Shown: positions 1 through 5,440 of the stretch, piece by piece
Position numbering within the stretch: position 1 is the first letter of the stretch
How the letters are laid out: every line of letters begins with the position of its first letter
NCBI GenBank assembly: GCA_023424135.1
Contig: JAFAEH010000348.1
Coordinates: 1-5,440 of the forward strand
From: Actinomycetes bacterium
GTDB taxonomy: Bacteria; Actinomycetota; Actinomycetes; Actinomycetales; Cellulomonadaceae
Length of the DNA stretch: 5,440 nucleotides
Direction: 5' to 3'
The notes under the pieces: generated by a model
Databases searched by the model: none
What the model was told of the DNA's origin: nothing
The model's input: only the letters and a program-made list of their open reading frames with translations
Program-made: the position numbers and the translations under genes

Positions 1-1707
1 GACGTGTACGGGTCCATCGCCGACCTCGAGCGGGACTTCGGCGTCGAGGTCACCGACCTGCACCGCCCCTACATCGACGGGCTCACGCGTCCCAACCCGG
101 ACGACCCGACGGGCCGGTCGACCATGCGCCGGATCCCCGACGTCCTCGACGTGTGGTTCGACTCGGGCTCGATGCCGTTCGCCCAGGTGCACTACCCGTT
201 CGAGAACCGCGAGTGGTTCGAGAGCCACTACCCGGGCGACTTCATCACGGAGTACATCGGCCAGACCCGCGGCTGGTTCTACACGCTCCACGTCCTCGCG
301 ACGGCGCTCTTCGACCGGCCGGCGTTCCGGACGGCGGTCTCGCACGGCATCGTCCTCGGCTCCGACGGCCGCAAGATGAGCAAGTCCCTGCGGAACTACC
401 CCGACGTGACCGAGGTGTTCGAGCGGGACGGCTCGGACGCGATGCGCTGGTTCCTCATGGCCTCGCCGATCCTGCGCGGCGGCAACCTCGTCGTCACGGA
501 GGAGGGCATCCGCGACGGCGTCCGGCAGGTGCTGCTGCCCGTGTGGAGCACGTACTACTTCTTCACGCTGTACGCGGGCGCGGCCGACGACGGGCGGGGG
601 TACACCGCGCGGCGCGTTACGGCCGACCGGGCGGCGGGCCTCGCACCGATGGACCGGTACGTGCTCGCCCGCACGGCCGACCTCGTCGCGGCGACGACCG
701 CGCAGCTCGACGCGTACGACATCCCCGCCGCGTGCGAGGCGGTCCGTGAGCACCTCGACGTGCTGACCAACTGGTACGTGCGCACGCAGCGCGACCGGTT
801 CTGGTCGGAGGACGTCGACGCGTTCGACACGCTGTGGACCGCGCTGGAGACCCTCACGCGCGTCATGGCCCCGCTCGCCCCGCTCGTCACCGAGGAGGTG
901 TGGCGCGGCCTGACCGGCGAACGCTCGGTGCACCTGGCGGACTGGCCCGCGCCCACCGAGGCCCTGGTCGACGACACATCGCTCGTCGCCGCGATGGACG
1001 AGGTGCGGGCCGTTGTGTCGACCGCGCTCGGCCTGCGCAAGGCCCACCAGGTGCGGGTGCGCCAGCCGCTGCGCCGCCTCACGGTCGCCGTGCCGGACGC
1101 CGGGGCGCTCGCGCCGTACACGGACCTGCTCGCGGCCGAGCTCAACGTCAAGCACGTCGACGTCGTCGAGGCCGACGCCGCGACCGCCGAGCGGTTCGGC
1201 ATCGTGCAGCGGCTCGCGGTCAACGCGCGGGCCGCCGGACCACGCCTGGGGCGCGCCGTCCAGCAGGTCATCCAGGCGTCCCGCGCGGGTGCCTGGCGTG
1301 TCGAGGGCGGGGCGCTCGTCGTGACGACCGGCGACGGCGACGTCACGCTCGAGCCTGCCGAGTACGAGCTGACGACGGTCGTCGGCGAGGGGTCGGGCGG
1401 TGACCTCGCCGCGTCGGTGCTCCCCGGCGGTGTCGTCGTCGTCCTGGACCTCGGGCTCGACGACGCGCTGCGGGCGGAGGGGTACGCACGTGACGTCGTG
1501 CGCGCCGTCCAGGACGCGCGCAAGGCGGCGGGGCTGCACGTCTCCGACCGCATCGACCTCGTGCTCGCGGTGCCGACCGACCACGTGGCCGACGTCGAGG
1601 CGCACCGCGCGTCCGTCGCGGACGAGACGCTCGCGACGACCGTGCGCATCGAGGCGTCCGACGCGGCGGAGGTCGTCGTGTCGCTCACGAAGGCGGGTGG
1701 CGCATGA
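1..1707 (+). CDS. ileS: Isoleucyl-tRNA synthetase, C-terminal part (5' end outside window)
   Basis: This cytoplasmic class I enzyme attaches isoleucine to tRNA-Ile using ATP. The frame is open from base 1, so the gene starts upstream; the GTG at 4 is an internal valine codon, not a start. Seen in order: a DVWFDSGS segment at 148-171, an IGQTRGWFYTL segment from about 259, the ATP-binding KMSKS loop at 373-387, and the anticodon-binding helical domain with NWYVR at 769-783. A long C-terminal extension contains LRAEGYARDVV at 1468-1500 followed by SDRID near 1543. This extension resembles that of the eukaryote-like (type 2) IleS class and lacks the C-terminal cysteine-rich zinc module of the E. 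coli type. The HIGH-like motif and most of the editing domain lie upstream. About 568 residues are present, roughly half of the usual 1,050-1,100 for this class. The stop overlaps the folC start by four bases. Family call is near certain; the type 2 class is inferred from motif pattern. Confidence 0.97.
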   Translation, partial: DVYGSIADLERDFGVEVTDLHRPYIDGLTRPNPDDPTGRSTMRRIPDVLDVWFDSGSMPFAQVHYPFENREWFESHYPGDFITEYIGQTRGWFYTLHVLATALFDRPAFRTAVSHGIVLGSDGRKMSKSLRNYPDVTEVFERDGSDAMRWFLMASPILRGGNLVVTEEGIRDGVRQVLLPVWSTYYFFTLYAGAADDGRGYTARRVTADRAAGLAPMDRYVLARTADLVAATTAQLDAYDIPAACEAVREHLDVLTNWYVRTQRDRFWSEDVDAFDTLWTALETLTRVMAPLAPLVTEEVWRGLTGERSVHLADWPAPTEALVDDTSLVAAMDEVRAVVSTALGLRKAHQVRVRQPLRRLTVAVPDAGALAPYTDLLAAELNVKHVDVVEADAATAERFGIVQRLAVNARAAGPRLGRAVQQVIQASRAGAWRVEGGALVVTTGDGDVTLEPAEYELTTVVGEGSGGDLAASVLPGGVVVVLDLGLDDALRAEGYARDVVRAVQDARKAAGLHVSDRIDLVLAVPTDHVADVEAHRASVADETLATTVRIEASDAAEVVVSLTKAGGA

Positions 1708-3080
1708 GCGGCGGGGCCGAGCATCTGAAGGACGAGGCGGCCCGGGCGGCGCGCGAGGCCGCCGACGAGGTGTACCGCGCGATCCTGTCGCGCGCGCCCG
1801 AGCACGACATCGAGCCGTCGCTCGACCGCGTGCGCGACGTGCTCGAGCTGCTGGGCGACCCGCAGCGCGCGTTCCGCACGGTGCACCTGACGGGGACCAA
1901 CGGCAAGACGTCGACCGCACGCATGGTCGAGCGGCTGCTGCGCGAGCACGGTCTGCGCACCGGACGGTTCACCAGCCCGCACCTGACGCGCGTCACCGAG
2001 CGCATCAGCATCGACGGCGAGCCGATCAGCGACGAGCGCTTCGTCGAGGTCTGGCAGGACGTCGCCCCGTACGTGCACATGGTCGACACGCAGCACCTCG
2101 CGCGCGGCGGGCAGCGCCTGTCGTTCTTCGAGGTGTTCACGGTCATGGCGTACGCGGCGTTCGCGGACGCACCGGTGGACGTCGCGGTCGTCGAGGTCGG
2201 GCTCGGGGGGCGCTGGGACGCCACGAACCTCGTCGACGCCGAGGTCGCCGTCATCACGCCCATCGCGATGGACCACGAGCGGTACCTGGGCGACACGCTC
2301 GTCGAGATCGCGTCGGAGAAGTCGGGGATCGTCAAGGACGGCGCCACGCTCGTGCTCGCGCAGCAGACCGACGACGTCGAGGGCGTCGTGCTCGCCGCCG
2401 CGGCGGAGCGCGGTGCGCGCGTGGTGCGCGAGGGGGTCGACGTCGCGGTCGTCGAGCGGTCCGTCGCGGTCGGCGGCCAGCTCGTCGCGCTGCGCGGCCT
2501 GGGCGGCGTCTACACCGACGTCTACCTGCCGCTGCACGGCGAGCACCAGGCGCACAACGCGCTGCTCGCGCTCGTCGCCGTCGAGGCGCTGCTCACGGGT
2601 GGTGCGGCGCTCGACGGGTCCGTCGTCGAGGCGGCGTTCACCGACGTGACGTCGCCCGGGCGGCTCGAGGTCGTGCGCTCGAGCCCGACGGTGCTCGTCG
2701 ACGGCGCGCACAACCCCGCCGGGGCGGAGGCGCTCGCCGAGGCCGTGGAGGAGGCGTTCGCGTTCCAGCGGCTGGTCGGCGTCGTCGGCGTCATGGCGGA
2801 CAAGGACCCCGAGGGCATCCTCGCGGCGCTCGAGCCGCTGCTCGCCGAGGTCGTCGTCACGCAGGCGACCAGCGACCGGGCGCTCGACGCCGACGACCTG
2901 GCCGAGGTCGCGCGCGACGTGTTCGGCGAGGACCGCGTGCACGTCGAGGCCCGTCTGCCCGATGCGGTCGACCTGGCGGTGCAGCGCGCCGAGAGCGAGG
3001 TCGAGCGTGGTGCGGGCGTGCTGGTGACGGGCTCGATCCTGCTCGTCGCCGAGGCGCGCGTGCTGCTCGGGCGCGACTGA
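1704..3080 (+). CDS. folC: Bifunctional dihydrofolate synthase / folylpolyglutamate synthase
   Basis: FolC is a cytoplasmic Mur-ligase-fold enzyme. It ligates glutamate to dihydropteroate and adds further glutamates to folates, using ATP. The 458-residue product has the full family layout. The P-loop GTNGKTST is at residues 64-71 with Lys68, SPHL at 91-94, and EVGLGGRWDATN at 164-175. MDH at 189-191 and EKSGI around Lys206 follow; family knowledge places the carbamylated lysine at this point. The C-terminal domain carries PGRLEVV followed by DGAHNP at 333-338. The residues before the P-loop include a charged, alanine-rich leader of about 40 that aligns only loosely with the family. The ATG start lies in an ATGA overlap with the ileS stop, so translation is probably coupled; only a modest AAGG (1690-1693) precedes it. 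Length is normal and no key motif is missing. In many Actinobacteria folC follows ileS or valS, which fits. Confidence 0.97.
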   Translation: MSGGAEHLKDEAARAAREAADEVYRAILSRAPEHDIEPSLDRVRDVLELLGDPQRAFRTVHLTGTNGKTSTARMVERLLREHGLRTGRFTSPHLTRVTERISIDGEPISDERFVEVWQDVAPYVHMVDTQHLARGGQRLSFFEVFTVMAYAAFADAPVDVAVVEVGLGGRWDATNLVDAEVAVITPIAMDHERYLGDTLVEIASEKSGIVKDGATLVLAQQTDDVEGVVLAAAAERGARVVREGVDVAVVERSVAVGGQLVALRGLGGVYTDVYLPLHGEHQAHNALLALVAVEALLTGGAALDGSVVEAAFTDVTSPGRLEVVRSSPTVLVDGAHNPAGAEALAEAVEEAFAFQRLVGVVGVMADKDPEGILAALEPLLAEVVVTQATSDRALDADDLAEVARDVFGEDRVHVEARLPDAVDLAVQRAESEVERGAGVLVTGSILLVAEARVLLGRD

Positions 3081-3091
3081 CGGCGCGGGGA

Positions 3092-3112
3092 CCGGCCCGC
3101 GGTCGCGGCCGG
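3092..3112 (+). terminator. GC-rich hairpin just after folC, possible terminator
   Basis: CCGGCC (3092-3097) and GGCCGG (3107-3112) are perfect inverted 6-bp arms around a 9-base loop, beginning 12 bases after the folC stop. There is no T-run after it. It could therefore act only as a non-canonical, U-less terminator or as an mRNA-stabilising 3' stem, as proposed for high-GC actinobacteria. Short GC-only arms arise easily by chance at this base composition, so confidence is low. Confidence 0.3.
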
Positions 3113-3160
3113 ACGGCGTGCTGCACGCATGTGCAGCCGTTCGTCTTGACGGCCGTCCGG
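3109..3160. repeat. Nested perfect inverted repeats upstream of dhaK
   Basis: The outer arms are CCGGACGGC (3109-3117) and GCCGTCCGG (3152-3160), nine perfect base pairs. Inside them lies a second perfect pair, GCTGCAC (3120-3126) and GTGCAGC (3131-3137), separated by GCAT. The inner element is less GC-rich than its surroundings and sits just upstream of a TTGACG that could be a -35 box. The downstream outer arm would then lie in the promoter spacer. This arrangement suits an operator for a dimeric repressor or activator of the dha operon. It could equally be a folded structure in read-through RNA from folC. The symmetry is seen directly; the regulatory role is inferred. Confidence 0.5.
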
Positions 3161-3174
3161 GTCGGGGGTGAGGT
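3146..3174 (+). promoter_or_regulatory. Possible dhaKLM promoter
   Basis: TTGACG at 3146-3151 matches the -35 consensus of housekeeping actinobacterial promoters. After a 17-base spacer, TGAGGT at 3169-3174 is a weak -10 match, lacking the important second-position A. It lies about 40 bases before the dhaK start and is flanked by inverted and direct repeats. No better promoter pair is visible in the 133-bp gap, so dhaKLM may alternatively be read through from folC or use another sigma factor. Confidence 0.35.
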
Positions 3175-3194
3175 GGACGTGCCGGGACGTGCCG
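3175..3194 (+). repeat. Perfect tandem duplication of a 10-bp unit
   Basis: GGACGTGCCG occurs twice head to tail (3175-3184 and 3185-3194), and a partial third copy, TGCCG, follows at 3195-3199. The period equals about one DNA helical turn. The array lies between the possible -10 box and the dhaK ribosome binding site, so it is in the early transcribed region if that promoter is real. It could be a pair of protein-binding sites on one face of the helix, or a simple replication-slippage duplication. Confidence 0.6.
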
Positions 3195-3198
3195 TGCC

Positions 3199-3206
3199 GA
3201 GGGAGG
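3199..3206 (+). promoter_or_regulatory. Ribosome binding site of dhaK
   Basis: GAGGGAGG ends seven bases before the GTG at 3214. It is a strong Shine-Dalgarno match that decides this GTG as the dhaK start, in agreement with the conserved N-terminus MKKLINDP. Confidence 0.85.
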
Positions 3207-3213
3207 CCCGAGG

Positions 3214-4209
<996 letters not shown>

Positions 4210-4222
4210 GGCGTCAGGACTC

Positions 4223-4229
4223 GGGGAGG
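4223..4229 (+). promoter_or_regulatory. Ribosome binding site of dhaL
   Basis: GGGGAGG lies seven bases before the ATG at 4237, inside the 27-base dhaK-dhaL gap. The same core and spacing occur before dhaK, which supports both starts. Confidence 0.85.
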
Positions 4230-4236
4230 CAGCCGG

Positions 4237-4878
4237 ATGGCGTTGGACGTGGCGTGGGCCGTCGACTGGGTGCGGCGTACCGCGACGACGGTGCTGGACC
4301 ACCGTGACGAGCTCGTCGAGCTGGACCGTCAGATCGGCGACGGCGACCACGGCGAGAACCTCGCACGCGGGTTCCGTGCCGTCGTGGCCAAGCTGGACGC
4401 GCTCGACGAGGCGCCGGCGACGGTCGGCGACGTGCTGCGGCTCGTCGCGACGACGTTGATGTCGACCGTGGGTGGTGCGGCCGGTCCGCTGTACGGCACC
4501 GCGTACCTGCGCGCGTCGAAGGCGGCTGCGGTCCCCGAGCTCGGTGCCGACGGGGTCGTCGCGCTGCTCGAGGCGGCGCTCGAGGGCATCGTGGCGCGCG
4601 GCAAGGCGTCCCCGGGGGAGAAGACGATGGTCGACGCGTGGACGCCGGCGGTCGCGCAGGCCGTCGACGCCGCCGACCACGGCGCCCCGCCGTCGCAGGT
4701 CCTCGCGTCCGCGGCGCGCGGCGCGCACGACGGTGCGGTCGCGACCGTGCCGCTCGTCGCGACGAAGGGGCGCGCGAGCTACCTGGGCGAGCGCTCGGCC
4801 GGTCACCTCGATCCGGGGGCGCGGTCGAGCGAGCTGATCCTCGTCGCGGCCGCGGAGGCGGCCGGTGCGGCGGACTGA
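4237..4878 (+). CDS. dhaL: PTS-dependent dihydroxyacetone kinase, ADP-binding subunit DhaL
   Basis: DhaL carries a tightly bound ADP that is rephosphorylated by DhaM, and it then phosphorylates dihydroxyacetone on DhaK. The 213-residue product is of family length (about 210). The magnesium-nucleotide site is intact: LDRQIGDGDHGEN holds Asp30, Asp35 and Asp37 with His38, at the same numbers as in E. coli DhaL. Further family segments are TVGGAAGPLYGT (from residue 77), KASPGEKTMVDAW, and KGRASYLGERSAGHLDPGA near the C-terminus. One point of note is Ala82, where E. coli has Ser80 in its GGASG motif; this may be lineage-typical. The small helical-barrel protein shows no signal peptide or membrane segment. 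It is almost certainly co-transcribed with dhaK; a longer gap of 135 bases separates it from dhaM. Confidence 0.96.
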   Translation: MALDVAWAVDWVRRTATTVLDHRDELVELDRQIGDGDHGENLARGFRAVVAKLDALDEAPATVGDVLRLVATTLMSTVGGAAGPLYGTAYLRASKAAAVPELGADGVVALLEAALEGIVARGKASPGEKTMVDAWTPAVAQAVDAADHGAPPSQVLASAARGAHDGAVATVPLVATKGRASYLGERSAGHLDPGARSSELILVAAAEAAGAAD

Positions 4879-4937
4879 CGTCGCGGCCCGGTGCGGCAGC
4901 GCGACCGTGGTCCCGCCGGGGCCGGGAGCAGGCAGGG

Positions 4938-4958
4938 CCCGCACGGACCGCGTGCGGG
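4938..4958 (+). repeat. Perfect 8-bp hairpin in the dhaL-dhaM gap
   Basis: CCCGCACG (4938-4945) and CGTGCGGG (4951-4958) are perfectly complementary around the five-base loop GACCG. It is the strongest stem in the 135-bp gap. A second stem, CGCGAC (4965-4970) with GTCGCG (4977-4982) around a six-base loop, runs into the Shine-Dalgarno sequence at 4982-4988. No T-run follows either, so neither is a classic terminator. They could mark an mRNA processing or stability site, or lower dhaM translation relative to dhaKL. The fold is seen; the role is inferred. Confidence 0.45.
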
Positions 4959-4981
4959 GACGAGCGCGACGACGACGTCGC

Positions 4982-5017
4982 GGGGAGGCGGGACGCGTGA
5001 CGGAGCAGGGGTCGTGA
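4982..5017 (+). other. Strong ribosome binding site with six-codon mini-frame at the dhaM start
   Basis: GGGGAGG (4982-4988) lies eight bases before a GTG at 4997, the same layout as for dhaK and dhaL. The frame from 4997 reads MTEQGS and stops at TGA 5015-5017. That stop overlaps the GTG at 5014, in the dhaM frame, as GTGA. The mini-frame may be a coupling cistron that delivers ribosomes to dhaM. Alternatively, 4997 is the original dhaM start and one base is missing in the GGGG run at 5008-5011: one extra G would fuse MTEQG in frame to VVTHGWAPVALVLV. A start at 5014 served by the weaker GGAG (5002-5005) remains possible. Confidence 0.45.
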
Positions 5018-5440
5018 CCCACGGGTGGGCGCCGGTGGCGCTGGTGCTCGTGTCGCACTCGCGCGAGCTCGCGCAGGGTGCGGCCGACGTGGCGGCGCAG
5101 ATGGCGCCGGGGGTGCGCATCGTGCCCGCGGGTGGGACGGACGACGGGCTGGGGACGAGCTACGAGCGCGTGGACGCCGCGCTGCGCGACGCGACGGGCG
5201 ACGGCCGCTCCGCCGTGGTCCTGACCGACCTCGGGTCGGCGGTGCTCACGTCGGAGTCGGTCCTCGAGCTCGCCGACCCGGACGTCGCGGCGCGTGTGCG
5301 CATCGCGGACGCCCCGTTCGTCGAGGGTGCGGTCGCCGCGGCGGTCACGGCGCACGGCAGGGCCGGTCTGGAGGTCGTGCTGGCGTCGGCCCAGCAGGCC
5401 GCGGCCACGTTCGTCGGTGCGGGCGGGGGCGGTGCGGGCG
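5014..5440 (+). CDS. dhaM: PTS-dependent dihydroxyacetone kinase phosphotransferase subunit DhaM (3' end outside window)
   Basis: DhaM passes phosphate from the general PTS proteins EI and HPr to the ADP on DhaL. The frame is open to the window end and shows a complete EIIA domain of the mannose-family fold. VALVLVSHS carries the phospho-accepting histidine (residue 15 from the start chosen here), followed by GGTDDG at 40-45, a GTSYERV segment, and DLGSAV at 72-77. After about 134 residues comes a Gly/Ala-rich stretch, which looks like a linker to a further domain. Some DhaM proteins continue with HPr and EI-like domains, but nothing of these is visible here. GTG 5014 is taken as the start because of family alignment, with GGAG eight bases upstream. 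GTG 5035 would leave almost nothing before the first strand. GTG 4997 has a better ribosome binding site but is in another frame. Function is secure; the exact start is not. Confidence 0.9.
   Translation, partial: MTHGWAPVALVLVSHSRELAQGAADVAAQMAPGVRIVPAGGTDDGLGTSYERVDAALRDATGDGRSAVVLTDLGSAVLTSESVLELADPDVAARVRIADAPFVEGAVAAAVTAHGRAGLEVVLASAQQAAATFVGAGGGGAG

Noticed and set aside
4..6. GTG at 4 as the start of ileS
   Set aside because: The frame is open from base 1 and the protein lacks the first half of the synthetase, so this is an internal valine in a gene cut by the window edge.
3129..3149. Six-codon frame MCSRSS upstream of dhaK as a leader peptide
   Set aside because: There is no Shine-Dalgarno sequence before it, it lies inside the inverted repeat, and it would fall upstream of the likely transcription start.
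4911..4927. TCCCG/CGGGA stem in the dhaL-dhaM gap
   Set aside because: Five base pairs around a seven-base loop are readily expected by chance at this GC content.
4891..5013. GTG 4891 as an upstream dhaM start in the same frame
   Set aside because: It would add about 41 Arg/Gly-rich residues unlike any EIIA N-terminus, through a gap that shows hairpins and a ribosome binding site instead.

Overview
The window is a gene-dense, very high-GC stretch with all recognisable genes on the + strand. GC at third codon positions, frequent GTG starts, purine-rich Shine-Dalgarno sequences and an actinobacterial-type IleS and FolC point to an actinobacterium. Micrococcales (Cellulomonas-like) is my best guess, from general resemblance rather than any database search.

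Layout. (1) Positions 1-1707 are the C-terminal half of an isoleucyl-tRNA synthetase whose start lies outside the window. (2) Positions 1704-3080 are folC, the bifunctional dihydrofolate/folylpolyglutamate synthase, joined to ileS by an ATGA overlap. (3) Positions 3081-3213 are a 133-bp intergenic region rich in symmetry: a GC-rich hairpin just after folC, a nested pair of perfect inverted repeats, a possible -35 element, and a perfect tandem 10-bp repeat just before the next ribosome binding site. (4) From 3214 to the window end lies a phosphotransferase-type dihydroxyacetone kinase operon: dhaK (3214-4209), dhaL (4237-4878) and the 5' part of dhaM (from about 5014), which runs off the end. 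A 135-bp gap with hairpins and a six-codon mini-frame precedes dhaM.

How they work together. ileS and folC are housekeeping genes, probably co-transcribed. The dha genes form a separate catabolic unit. Phosphoenolpyruvate-derived phosphate passes through EI and HPr to DhaM, then to ADP held by DhaL, then to dihydroxyacetone bound covalently to DhaK, giving dihydroxyacetone phosphate for glycolysis. No dha regulator or glycerol dehydrogenase is visible here.

Novelty. The genes belong to known families with intact key residues, and I see no undescribed system. The points most worth a second look are non-coding: the folC-dhaK control region and the unusual start region of dhaM.
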